NCBI GenBank assembly: GCA_029204225.1
Contig: CM055096.1
Coordinates: 40,693,637-40,757,636, forward strand
Reading direction: 5' to 3'
DNA from: Diphasiastrum complanatum
Taxonomy: Eukaryota; Streptophyta; Lycopodiopsida; Lycopodiales; Lycopodiaceae
Length of the DNA stretch: 64,000 bases
Positions within the stretch are counted from its first letter, which is position 1, and every line of letters starts with the position of its first letter. Position numbers and translations under genes: made by a program. Shown piece by piece: positions 22,036 to 34,217 of the stretch. A model generated the notes under the pieces. That model was not told where the DNA came from, searched no databases, and saw only the letters and a list, made by a program, of their open reading frames with translations.

Positions 22036-25000
22036 GTATGACAATCACTGATTAGCTAGGAGCAAGTCATGTAATGTATATATGCAGAGAGAACCTCAGC
22101 GAGAAGTTTGCCATGCATGTTTGAAGTTGCATGAGTTTGCTGATTTTATGCGTAGCCTAAATGGTTTTCACACTCACAATTTGAAGTTGGGGCACATTGG
22201 TCTATTTCAGCTTCTTAACATAATTTTTAAACTGTTCCTGTACTCTATGAAAGTGGATGCAATCACTATTGTATCTACACTTGAGTATATCTGGAGTGAA
22301 GCGATCTATGCAAGCTGGCTGAAGCTCGTGTGGTTCCTATCTAAAGCGAATTTGGCCCTAGAACTGTGTAGTCCTTTTTCTTGGGATTTAGATAATTCAG
22401 TTTGCACTTTCTTTTCAGTTTTGATACATAGCTATTTGCATAGGATGTCATTTAGTAGGAAACTGAAATATTTCCAAACTATGGTAAGATGTGATGCCTC
22501 ACCCTTGTTTGAACTGTTGTTGGAAATGTCCATGTTTATTGCTGTCTAGATGGAAAAGAATAGACTTTTGCAATGATTGTGTAGTGGTAAGTGTATAAAA
22601 ATAACTTACTTAAGAGGTAACATTTATCTAGGAAAATTCCACAACAAATGTAAAATTTTTGCAGGTCTTCCACAAAAATCAATCTATTGAAGCATTACTT
22701 AAATTGAAAAAAAGTCGAATAGATCTTGTCGACAACTTTAGTAGATTGAAAGCAATTTTAATAGGTGTGTGCTCACTACACTGAATTTGCAAATGTTGTC
22801 TCAATCTCACAGTAAGCTACTTTGCTAATCTACTTTTTCTGTTGCATACATTGAGTCAATAAGAAGACCAACTTCTGAAGATCAGTCTCCTTGAACACGA
22901 TAGGAGTATTTAGATAAACTTGGCTTTATACTTGACCTATTCATGGGTGTCCATGTTAGGATAAATACCACTTATCTTCTGAGATTTCTGCCAATTGAGA
23001 AGAGAGTTGATGCTCCTTGCATTTCTTAATCTTTTGAATATGTTAGTTGCTCATGTAAAGCTGGATTTGAGAGCCAAGCAATTGGATTTAGGTTAGAAGC
23101 TTTGACACTCTTTTGCAAGCCACGCTCTCCAATCATCATTTGGCTACATTTTGAAATAATGCCCTTACTCAAAATTTGGTTCTCAAACCTTTAATGTATT
23201 TTTTACAGCAATTGGTCTTGGATGACATGATATGTTGTAAAGAATACATTTATAGGTTCATTGAAAAACTCACCACCACTAGGAAAATGCACACTTGAAG
23301 AGAACAAGTTTACTAATATCACCAAAACTAGTATAGTATGCATGAGAAGAGAATGAGATTTTTTGGATCTCCTTTGAAACATGATTTGATCTTGGATGAC
23401 ATGAGGCTCCTCCTAAGTACCTAACATAATATCCAACAAACCACTAATGGAAAACAAGAACTTTACCTTCCTAATTGAGTAATTGCTTATATTCAATCTA
23501 TCATTGCCTTCCATCAAGTAATCTCCTTGCCATGCCATGTTGAAGAAGCTTGATCCTCTTTGATCTTTGATAGATATTTGAATATGATCTATTCTTGTGT
23601 ACACTAGCATTCATTTCAAACCTTAGAAGTGGATCAAATAGATCTAGAGCATCTCACTTCTATCACAATTATGAGACTAGTTGACTAGGATGCTAGAAAC
23701 GGATAGATTTTGATCACAAGAAGATCAAAATTTAGTGGATAGAAATATAAACTAACCAAGTGTTTTCTAACACTTTTAAATTCATAAATGAACATACCAA
23801 GTCATAAAACAAGAGAGATGAAAAAAAGTTCTAAAAAAATCAATGAAATTTAATTTACAGTTTGCCAAGATGAATTAATTAGACATATTACAATTTTCAT
23901 TGGCTTTGATACCAAGTTGTTATAACCACATTAATCAGAAACCGCTTGGTGCCGGTCAACACAAGAAATTAGACTTTTATACACCTTGCCATAGGATCCA
24001 ATCCAGATCCACCACCCTCCATGCCTTGAGTCCAATGACTAGACAACAAGTGGGATACAACTTCTAGCCCTAACGATGTCCCATATCATTGCCAACACCT
24101 TCAGCCTTCTTTTGCCCCTAGTTAGCACCTTCCTAGCTACAAAATATAGATTTTTGACGAGCATGAAAAAGCAAGCAAATATCTATTCGAGCGAGTATGG
24201 AAAAGTAAGCATTATTTTGTATAACCCATGTGTGAAGCCTTGATGAAAATTTTTAAGTACATATGACTCTTATGCAATGTAGTATTGTACAATACTACAT
24301 GCATGGTAAAAATAAGAAATTTTGTTAACATGGACACACCCAAAAAAGATGATATCTATTTCTCATGCACAATGGTTGAATTGGTTTCTTATCACACTAT
24401 TGTAGTACAATTCTACTAGTAGCATTTATGTAAAAAAATCAAACACACATTTCCTATCATTGTGAATATGTATTAATAGAATCAGCTCCACATGCAAAGT
24501 GTTTGGATCGTGAAACAATTTTTTTTTAAGTATGAGTATTTTCTCATATACTTGTAAGAAAAGCATCTGATGCATTGATAAACATCAATGAAATACAACT
24601 TCATCAATAAATATCAATCAGACAAGGAATTATCACAATAAGCATGCACGAGACAACACCCGAAAGACCTCAATGTTTGACAACATGGGTTGGTGTATGT
24701 ACATGCTAGCGGTTGTGATCTAATCCAAATACTCGCATGTAAACAGTATACATATGTTACAAGCCAAAAAGAAAATTTCTCTTGTTGAGCAAAACATATA
24801 ATCTGGGCACATGCAAGTGGGGCTTGTGCTTATTGTGACTCTATACATACGTCTCTCAATCCTTGAGTGAGTTGTCTCTATTTCAAGAATTTCACGCTCT
24901 TTTGTCTCACTATTTATGTTGACACGACTCTCGTTGTCATGTTGGCAATTGACTCTATTCTTTTTAAAGCCTCCCTTGATACATGTGACCTGTAGCGCCC

Positions 25001-26380
25001 CTATCGAGTGTCTTCTTGAGTTTAAAACAACGTTGTTGGAACCTCTGTTTTAGTTCCAAATGAAATCCAACCATATTGAGATTATTGACCTCCTCATTTG
25101 TAAGGTGGGTGTTAGTGGCTACGACCAAGTACCTGGAGCCATTCCAGGTATTGCTTGAATGCCTCAATAGGGATTCCATGTAATCTGATTTTTTAAGCGG
25201 TTTTATTTCAGAGCTATTTCTATAACCTAATAAGCTTCCACAGAAACAAGACTCTACTAGCCGATAGATCCTTATTTGACAATGGATGCTCAACTTGAAT
25301 TTCGGACCTGTCAGAAGCTCAGTTTCCTAATGCTCTACAAACTGCTTCAGTTCTTTCTTTAGTTTTACAGATTGCAGATTATTCCTAATCTACTCTACTC
25401 CAAAAACAGGGAATTAAACTAAATCTACTCCTACTGAAATCACAAAATCATCAACATAACTTTAACTAAACAACTATGAATCCTACAAAGTGCTTGTTAC
25501 AATTGTCACTCACCATTTGTAACAAAAACTCCTCAGGGAGTTGAAACTAGGAAACATCATAAATCAGTTGAATAATAGATCAATTTCCAAGTCCTGCACA
25601 TCTACCTGAAGCTAATCCCAAACCAATCCTTAAGAGAATAAAGCATCAACAAGCACATTCAAACATCAGTACCCAAACAAAATGCATGAAGATGGAGCAT
25701 GGAAGGAAGTGCAAGTAGAGTAATCTTCAATTCAAAGAACAACAACATTTCAGTACATGAGACATGCTCTAGAACTCGAGGAGGTCCCTATCTATACCCA
25801 CGAGCTGTAGAACCCAACTACATATTATTTTGAAGTCCACTCTTGCAACAGAGTGAATCTCAGTCTATAATAATTTGAGTTCCACCTCTTACTTGATAAT
25901 AGGAGGCCTCTTTATTAAAAACATAACTCAAGTTGAGATAATCTAATTTGCTAGCTCCCACATGGCTATCCATCTTTCGGGACATACCATGGGGCTCACA
26001 ATTGTATATCTTAGCCTACCACTAACAATTCTCGTGCTCTCAGACTCGGCTCTCAACTTCATCTCTGCTAGAAGCCCTTTTGAGTGGAGAGGTACTGCAT
26101 CGACACCTCGAGCATGGCATCAACTAACATCATCCTCCCCCTATGGTGTTGCAGGTCCCACTGCATTGCTTTAGCTTCGATGTGTGGTTTTTGGAAAGGC
26201 ATAGATCAGCGTTTGCCTACGTATAACCAAGAACTTATTGGCTTAGTTGTTGCTTGTCTTGACAAAACCTTCAAAGGTGCAGCAGCTCATCAGGATAGCC
26301 CTGCGTAGCCGAGAGTCTCTTGCTTGCTCTTTTTAGCTTTTCTTCTGTCAAGAGATTTCTTGTAGCCGACCTTCTTTCCG
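22036..26380. other. Unassigned AT-rich intergenic DNA
   Basis: No family is recognised in any frame. The frames at 22082-22549, 24964-25293 (minus) and 25962-26308 are open but lack motifs. A PBS-like GCTTTGATACCA at 23903-23914 (minus strand TGGTATCAAAGC) hints at another decayed LTR element. A short open stretch after TTGCAG at 26151-26156 could be an exon, but nothing confirms it. Confidence 0.45.
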
Positions 26381-26386
26381 ATGGCT

Positions 26387-26640
26387 TCAAATGCGATGAA
26401 CCTTTACGATCCTCCAGGAGGGTTGTGGACATAAGGCATTCACGAGGCTGCTGAGCTTTGGATATTCTTCTGTAGTTACTTTCTTTGCCCCCCCTCGTTC
26501 TCCTTTCTTATAGGTCTTCCAAAATTCGTCAGGCTCTTTCCGATCGTTGTACCGTCTTTTGATCTTTTCTATGGATTTCTCGAGCAGCTTCCTTGAGGGC
26601 CTTGCCAAATAGTCGTCCAAGGCTGTGGCACTCTTCATAT
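26387..26640 (-). other. Short charged open frame, unassigned
   Basis: 83 codons on the minus strand, rich in Lys/Glu/Arg (KLLEKSIEKIKRRYNDRKEP), about 220 bp beyond the stop of the extra ORF of Ty3 element 2. It could be a further piece of that element or unrelated. No motif allows a call. Confidence 0.25.
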
Positions 26641-26858
26641 CAGGACCTTGGTGTTAAACCCTCGGACTTTGATCCGGTGAAGATGTCGCTCTTTCCTTCT
26701 GGAGAGGATGAAGAAAGTCCCATAATAGGCTACACAGTCTCATCAAGTGGACCTTGATCAGAAGAATTAAAGTCAAGTGGTGATAGAGGTGAAAACAGTT
26801 TACGAAAGGAGGGTAGTGGGTTAGTTATGAGGTTATACTGTGTTGTTGGTGAAATGAA

Positions 26859-29250
26859 CTAGTTTAGAACACGGTCTAAAGTTTTAAGAGACGATGTAGG
26901 GAATATGGTGTTAGAAGTGGATGTGGAGGTGGTTGAACAAGCAAATGGAAGAGATGAAGGTTGGTAAGATGAAAATGGTTCAGAAAAATAAGAAGGCGAG
27001 TGGGGCAACTGAGCGCAAGTGGAGGAGTCCACGGTAGGTTTGTGGAGAGAGCCAACTGTGGAACCTTGATATGGCATGCCAGAACCAACATCTCGTTGGG
27101 TGATGGATCGGCTTCGCTCAGGAGCTCCAACATCATCGTTATGGTCATCTGTTTTCTGCACTGATATGCCTGCATCAAGTCTACAGGACATATTCCATAT
27201 GAGGTCCATTTGTTGCTTCGACAAGAGAAGTTCCTCTTGGATCTTGTCAATGCTTTTTTTGAGTGCTGACAGTTTCTTGTTGCTTTCGTCTTCTGAAATT
27301 TGATGGTTCCTCTTCAGGGCTTCGTATTTTTGGATTAAAGAGAGATACTTTTCCATTTTTATTGCTATTCCTGAAGATGGAACTGGAACTTTTATATCTT
27401 CTGACCTGATTGGTTGCTTGACTATTGTCATCATGTCAGTTAGTCTCTTATTTTGTTGAGTCATGAGATCTAATTGGCAGTCGAACTGGTTTTGCACCTC
27501 TTGGAGAGATTGGAGCTGATTTGAAAGCTGGTTTTGCTCTTCCAATCTCTCGGCCCTTTAACTCTGCAACTTTTTCATAATTGTCAACAACTCTGTGTCT
27601 CTTAACTGCAGATCCTGCTTTGCCATTCTGAGCTCCTTTGTCTGTTGGGCTAGCTGGTCTACCATCCAATGAAGGTGGTATGAGGTCTCAACATGCCACT
27701 TCAAGGATTCCTTGTCTTTTTTGGGCAAACTGTCATAGGCTAGAAGGACGAGAAACTCAGTAGAAAAACGATGGTAAGTAGGAAAGAAAAATTGATAAAC
27801 TGTGGAACGAGGCAGTAATGGAACAGTTTGGTAGAGACAGGGGTAAGAGAGATGGTGACGGGTGTGGTATCAATGGTGGTGGTAGTGGTGGAAGTTAGTG
27901 ATGTGACTGGTGCAATTGTCTCTAGAACCATCTCCACCTCCTCTTCTACAAGATTGCCTTCATCGAAGTATTCAAGAGCATCTACATCGATGAAGCCATC
28001 TTGCTTTAGAGCTGAGGGTTCTTCAACTTTCTCTTTGGCCATTGGGCTTTTCTGGACTTCCACTATTACTTGAGTTGCTTGATCTTGATCTTCTATCTTT
28101 GTTTCTTGTTCAAGTTCAGCTTCTCTTATCCCTTTTGTTGTGTCTTCGTGAATGGAATCAGCTGCACTTGTGTCTTTTGCTCATATAGTTGCATGCAGCT
28201 CCCTTTCTCCCTCCCCTGAAACTGTTGCTTGTGGGTGGATGGCCATCACAGAAGCTATAGTCGACTGGACCCAAGGGAGTAGTGTAATAGCTTGAGGTGG
28301 TCCCAATGGGGACTAAGATCTGGAACGTCGAGAAGGTGATTGCATTGGTAGCTGCTGGGTGTCCATGATTTGGAGCTGAGGTGAGGAGGCGGCAAGTAAG
28401 ATTCGTCGTCATCTAGTGCGTCTTGGTTGGAGGCTGCCTTCTTCTTCATCTTCATTGTCTTCACTGCTAGATGGAACATCTTCGTACCTAGCCCTCTTCT
28501 TCTTCTATTTCCTCGGAGTCAGCTGCTTGGTCGTAGATGGCGGTGGGTTATCAGAGTCCGTGTCGGATTCAGAAGCTGGTTTGCTGGCAGTCATCTTCAT
28601 CCGCTGCTTCTTCGGCGGTGGTGTGGTATCAGCAAGTTGAGAGGCTGGTGGTGATGACCGGTCGTGTCGCTTCTTGGTGCGACATTCATGAGCTGCAACA
28701 ACTTGTGGAAAAGATGTACCTGAATCTATGGATGGTGTATAGCCTCTACTAGTAGCAGCATCTCGTGGAAGCAATGCAAGCCTCAAGTCGATAGAGGATT
28801 GACTTTGAGCAAGATCAAAAAAGATGTAGCCCAATGATGTTACTGGGGTCCTCTTTTGTAATGTATGGATCAACTGTCTGGAGATAAATCCTGCCCAATT
28901 GTACAGGTTGTGGCGCGCTTCATAGGATTCTCCAAGCATGGCAAAAATCTGAAGGGGAATCCGTAACAAATGTGCCTTGCATGTAAATCGCACAGGCAGC
29001 TCCTAATTTCCTGGATTTGATGGCTTCGAGCAGGATGTCATCCTTGTTCTTCCACTTGTCGACTAAGATGTCAAGGAACTTGGCATAGGATTGCTGCATC
29101 ATGTTGGTCAGCTTCACCGGTTTTTCTTTAGGACCACTTGGGAAGCCGAAGGTAGTAAGACTGCTAGTAGCCAAGTAGACATAGAGCTGAAGATTGGGAA
29201 TATCAACACAGAACATCAGCTCTTTGGCTACAAAATTTTCATAGGCCTAG
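26859..29250 (-). pseudogene. Ty3 element 2 extra ORF (broken), with coiled coil
   Basis: Consecutive minus-strand frames (29216-28920, 28993-28505, 28479-28255, 28063-27740, 27669-27448 and 27545-26859) look like one long protein broken by indels. The first part includes KWKNKDDILLEAIKSRKLGA and NLYNWAGFISRQLI. The middle has a Lys/Arg patch (PPKKQRMKM), Ser/Asp runs and acidic segments. The last part is heptad-rich and Gln-rich (SNQLQSLQEVQNQFDCQLDL), a probable coiled coil, followed by a Ser/Thr-rich tail. The first part resembles the extra ORF at 46888-47535. No known domain is recognised. Confidence 0.55.
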
Positions 29251-29439
29251 TACATCAAGCAGAGGCTTTGATGACCCTTCCACTTAGGAATTTTGAAATC
29301 AAGCATTTGGAAGAACATCTTTGCTTGTGTGTGCCACTGGAGCATGGTGTGATGTTCACATGGAGCCAATTACAATGTCAGAGGCTCTGGTACCTCGGCA
29401 CTGTGATCGTAATCTGATTCTGTCATTTCTTCTTTGGAG

Positions 29440-30900
29440 GCTCTGTAGTGGTGAGGAATGCAAAGGTATCGAAAAAAAAATCAGAGGTATCGAAAAAATG
29501 AGAAGACTAAAAAAAGGTAGTGTATCGGAAAAAGTCGGAAAACTCGAAAAAATGCAGGGTATCAAAAAAATGTTCAAACTCGAAAATTGCACCAAGTTGA
29601 AGGCAAGTAGACTCAAAAAAATGAAGAACTCTAAAAACAAACAGACTCGAAAAATTGTGAAAACTCAAAAAATAAGTAGACTCGAAAAATTTCAGGTAGG
29701 CAAAGAGAGAGTGGCAGATGCAATAAAAAAGAGAAAAGTTAAGCGTCGGATGAAGTCAAGAAAAAAAAATTGAGCGGATGCAATTGGAGATGAAATTGGA
29801 TGCAAAAAACATAGGATGACAGCTGTAGATAAAACAGATGGTGGATAGAGATGAAGCAGATGGTGGATGCAATCTGGTGGATACAAAAGTTGTTGGATGG
29901 AGTTGTTGGCTGATCTTGGCAGATACAACTGGAAGGTACATTGGCGGATACAGATGGCGAATGCGCTTGGTGGCTGCAAGTGACAGATAGAGGTGAAGGG
30001 GAATGTGAAGAATGGCTGGGTGAGATGCATGCGTGTGCAAAAGCAATGGAGGATGGAGGAAATACAAGACCAGATGAGAGTGGTCAGTTTGGAGAAGAAA
30101 TTGGTGGAATCAGAACAGATATCATGAAAAGCGCCAGAGATGTATCAATTGGACATGAACTCTTCCGAAAATTATGAAGTAAAAAAGGAAGAATCGGCTG
30201 ACGTAGTTATACTAAAAAAATTTAGGGTAGGCAAGTTATCACGGAAACTCGTGGATGAAATTCAGGATCGAAAATTAACAAGGCTCGAAAAAATGAAAAC
30301 AACTCGAGAAAACCAAGTATCGAAAAAAAAAAAGATAATGGATCGAAAAATCAATGACTTGAAAATTAATGACTCAAAAAAATGTTGAAAATAATAAATC
30401 AGTGACGCAAAAATTTTTCAATGACTTGAAAAAAATTTCAGGTCTTGAAAAAATTCTCAGTGACTCGAAAAAATCTGAGATAGAAAAAGTGATGGAGCGA
30501 AAAACCGATGGGCCGAAAAACTGATGGATTGCAAAATTGTACAATATTAAAAAGATTTTACAAGGACTCGAAAAATTGAAAAATATCGAAAACAATTTGA
30601 ATCACTCAAAGAAAAAAATGTTGGCTTTTTCGAGTCAATCCGAACTTGAAAAAATCTAGAAAAATTTGAAATGCCTCAAAAATTTGTAAGATTTATTTGG
30701 AGTCAAATAAATCTTAGAAATTTGAGCCGAGTATCGAAAATTTTTAAAGTATGTTGAAATTTTCAAGGGACAAAAATAAAACAGTAAGTATTGAAAAAAT
30801 ATTTTTCGAGCTCGTGCTTAAAATCGAGCCTTCATATGGTTTTCAAAAGAAGTCAGTAGGAATATACATGGAAAAAATCGATCAAAGAGAGAGAAAAAAT
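29440..30900. repeat. TCGAAAAA-rich degenerate repeat spacer
   Basis: More than 1.4 kb in which (A/C)TCGAAAAA or ATCGAAAAA recurs at irregular short spacing on the plus strand, with a GATGCAA/GGATAC-rich stretch near 29775-29965. The apparent Lys-rich open frame at 29321-29773 results from this composition. The spacer lies between integrase and the extra ORF of Ty3 element 2. Related AACTCGAAAAA words recur at 33125-33190 and 49885-49950. Confidence 0.75.
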
Positions 30901-30954
30901 TAATAACCCGAAAGTCCTTCTTAAACATGATTGATGATAAAGGTATCTCCATAG

Positions 30955-31745
30955 TATCACCGTAGGCGACTACCATTGACTAAGGTGTCAAGGGGTATGC
31001 CTTCAAGCGTCTCTAATGCACGACACCATTTGTAAAATTGTTTTTGGACAACATAAGGACCTTGGCTATGAAATTTCAATTTTTTTGGATGGACTTTGGA
31101 AGATGTGTAAAGTAAAACTTTATCACCATCGTGAATATCCTTAGTCCGGACATGACGATCATGCCAGGCCTTCTGTTGTCGTTTGTGGACTGACTATGCA
31201 TGGTAAGATATAAGACGTGTCTCACATAGTTTTGTCAATGTGAAAAGTCGATTTTGAACTTGGTGTTTATAAGCATTATCGTCACACAAGTCTTTGGCAT
31301 AAACTAAAGTGACGCATAAGGACAGAATCGAAAATTCTACTAGAATAACAGCCTCTTGGCCTTATACCAGCTCAAATGGTGTTTTCTAATCCGTGGCTCG
31401 CTTTGGCGTTGTATGATATGCCCAGATAGCAGAGAATAACTTTGTTTTCCAGTCTGATCAACTGGTTTCTACTATCTTGGTTAAGATTTTATAAATTGTT
31501 TTATTTGTAGACTCAGCTAGTCATTGCATCTAGGATAGTACGGGGTACTCTTTCGGTGGTTAACAAAGTAATGAGTCAGTAAATTATTAATTACTTTATT
31601 AAGAAAGTGAGAACCTCGATCACTGACAAGCTCTATTGGACAACCAAATCTAGTGATGATGTTTTCATAGAGGAAGTGTGCTACAGACTTTGCATCAGCT
31701 TTGCGTGTTGCTGTAGCCTCTATTCACTTCGTTGCATAAATGGTC
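30955..31745 (-). pseudogene. Ty3 element 2 integrase C-terminal two-thirds
   Basis: Minus-strand pieces: HFLYENIITRFGCPIELVSD with a catalytic Asp, HRKSTPYYPRCN, then SDWKTKLFSAIWAYHTTPKR (the Trp-x-x-K-L-x-x-A-x-W-A motif) and a C-terminal stretch with GPYVVQK and NGSRLR. The HHCC zinc finger and first catalytic Asp are missing. Several stops interrupt it. Confidence 0.85.
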
Positions 31746-31749
31746 GATA

Positions 31750-32934
31750 TAAAAGACAAAATGCTGGCATAACAAATAATGTCAAAATTGCTAAACAACA
31801 TTAACCATTGCTAGTGCTTCTCAATCTATTGTGGAATAGTTAACCTCAGCTAGAACAAGCTGACGGATTGGGAAATCCTTTCCGAATTTTCCGGGTTGCG
31901 TTAAAACAATGCCAATGGCATACTTACTTGCATCTGTATGCACATGGAACTCCTTAGTATAATCAAGCACGCGAAGAATGGGTGCAGTAACTAAAGCCTA
32001 TTTAAGATCTTCAAAGGCTTTAATCCGGTCTTCTGTCCACCTTGGATCAGTAACGATTTGATATACTAATTGTGCTTTATCAGCATAGTGTATTATAAAA
32101 ATTCGATAATCTGTGTGGCCCAGAAAGATGTAAATTTCTTTTACTAGTGTCGGATAGGGGCATTTCAAGAATGACTATGATCTTTTCGGGATCAGTGGCG
32201 ATACCATTTCGAGAAATAATATGGCCCAGTACCAGACCATGGGTAACCCAGATCTGGCACTTGTCGGGATTCAATGAAATTCCAAACCTGCAATAGCAAA
32301 TGAACACTTGTTCAAGGGCATCGAGATGCTTATCTTGAGAGGAATGCACACCAAGATCATCGAGATAAATCTCTAGATTTTTGTGCAAGAGATCCTTGAA
32401 AGCTCGTTGCATCACCCTTTGAAATGTGGATGGGGCATTGCACAGACCGAATGGCATAATTTTATATGCGAAGGTACCAAATTCAAAAGCCATTTTGAAA
32501 CAATCTTCAGGAGCAATTTGGACTAAGAAATAGTCACTAAAATTATCGAGGAAGCTAAAAGCTTCTGCTCCTACCATATCTTCGAGGATTTGTGTAGTTA
32601 GAGGTAAGGGAAAGTGATTCTTCTCTATTTGATCATTAAGTTTCTTTAAATCTACGCAGATACGAAGTTTACCGTTCTTCTTTGGTACCACCACAATTGG
32701 TGATACCCAACTGGTATGTTCGATTTCATAAATGAAACCAGCATCGAGAAGCTTCTGAATATCTTCTCGTATCTTCTCACGATAGGTAGGAATGGTGTGA
32801 TAAGGTTTTGCTCGGATAGGTATGGCAGCATCCTGCAATGGGATTGTATGGATGACAACGTCAGGAGGAACCCCTTTCATTTCTTTATAATTCCATGCAA
32901 ACACATCTCTATATTTGTGCAATAACTTTTCCAA
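31750..32934 (-). pseudogene. Ty3 element 2 reverse transcriptase and partial RNase H
   Basis: The 284-codon frame holds the classic Ty3 RT: FIYEIEHTSWVSPIVVVPKK, RICVDLKKLN, MPFGLCNAPSTFQRVMQ, the catalytic YLDDLGVHS box and VLGHIISRNGIATDPEK. RNase H continues in a broken frame below 32080, with LDYTKEFHVHTDASKYAIGI and the first Asp, and stops after the FYIDH-like motif near 31750. There the second half of RNase H and the integrase zinc finger are deleted. Confidence 0.9.
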
Positions 32935-33359
32935 ATCTCATAATTGGGTAGGGTTGAAGTGGGCTCCTACATGTACGATACGGTCGATGTCTTCATCATC
33001 ATCCTTCAGATTAAGAGGTATGGTCTTTGCAGGTCCTTCAAAAAAAGTTGATGGTGGTTGAGGTTCCTATTTTGGCTTAACCATACTGATGATGACATCA
33101 TTAGTGGTGTAATCCTTAACTCAAAACATAAGAAGGATGCAAAAACTTGAAAAAAGAGGAATGACCTCAAAACTTGAAAAACAAAAATACTGATCTGAGA
33201 GAAGGGAAGTAGATGCAGATGTCTGATTTTTTTTTTTGTGGCTTTTTGTGTTTTGTGTTTTGTTTTTTGGCAGTCGTCGGATGCAATGTTCAAATGGTAT
33301 CGTCGGACCGATTTTTGTTAGAAATTGTTGTTGGATGCATGGTGGATCGAAAGCACACG

Positions 33360-34178
33360 TACGTATGACAGATCAAGCTTTCTACCCATCCATATTTCAT
33401 ACAACGTTTTGTTTTCCAGTACTGTCATTGTTGATCTATTCTACAGGTGTACAGCTGCAGCTATTGCCTCAGTCCAAAACTGACTTGGCAACTGAGCCTG
33501 TGCCATCATGCATCTGGCTCCTTCGACTAGCATTTTGTTTCTTCTTTCTGCAACACCATTGTATTTTGGTGTGTATGCAGGAGTGAAATGGTGTTCTATC
33601 CCTTGTTCTTCGCAGAATCTTGAAAATTCTTTGCTTTTGTATTCACTTCCATTGTCAGATACTTTGGATTTCTTCTTTAGGTAATAGATCGTGGTCATCC
33701 GGCTATAATCATCTATGAACATTAAAAAGTATCTTGAACTTGAGAGCGAATCCATCTTCATCGGTCCACAGACATCAAAGTGGACGAGCTCAAGGACTTC
33801 CTTGGCTCTTCTTCCCTCATGCGTGAATGGATTTTGATGTTGCTTGCCTTTCTGACAAGCTTCGCAGAACTCAGTTTCGGGTCTTGAAATCTTGAGACCT
33901 GAGACTATGTCTTTTCTGCTCATGTCATACAGGCTCCACATGTTTAGATGATATATTCTCCTATGCCAGAGCTAATCTTCATTTTCTGATGCATTTAATA
34001 TGCTATCAGAGTTGCTGATTATCTTGGCCTGGTAGAGGTTTCCTTCTCTACATCCGACCATCAACAACTTGTTTGTCGTCTTTTCAATCATGCAACAAGT
34101 GTTGCCGTTGAACAAAACTCGAATGCCAAGATCTATCATCTTGGAGACAGATAGCAGATCTTTTTTGAGTGAGGGCAC
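33360..34178 (-). pseudogene. Copia C pre-integrase and integrase
   Basis: 34178-33972 holds the end of protease (MPSLKKDLLSVSKMIDLGI). 33941-33441 holds pre-integrase and integrase: CEACQKGKQHQNPF, LVHFDVCGPM with the first Asp, FLMFIDDYSRMTTIYYLKKK, SDNGSEYKSKEF with the second Asp, and TPAYTPKYNGVAERRNK with the Glu. The catalytic triad is visible. A stop follows VHL near 33440 and coding similarity continues to about 33365 (TLYEIWMGRKLD). Confidence 0.9.
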
Positions 34179-34217
34179 ATAGAAAGCTCCTAGTAGCTCT
34201 GCTTGGCCTGACGGTGC

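Larger units (their letters stand above)
26859..33300 (-). mobile_element. Ty3 element 2 with long extra ORF downstream of integrase
   Basis: Minus-strand Ty3 element of the same broad lineage as the one at 38.1-47.5 kb. In transcription order: RT-upstream linker (33110-32935), RT and part of RNase H (32934-31750), integrase (31745-30955), a low-complexity spacer (30900-29440) and an extra coding region (29250-26859). Gag, protease and both LTRs are not recognised. Deletions and stops are present throughout. Confidence 0.8.

Noticed and set aside
28416-28654. Two overlapping plus-strand frames with Ser and Phe runs
   Set aside because: Antisense to the extra ORF of Ty3 element 2.
29321-29773. 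150-codon Lys-rich open frame
   Set aside because: Its Lys-Leu-Glu-Lys character comes from the TCGAAAAA repeat composition, and it lies antisense within a Ty3 spacer.
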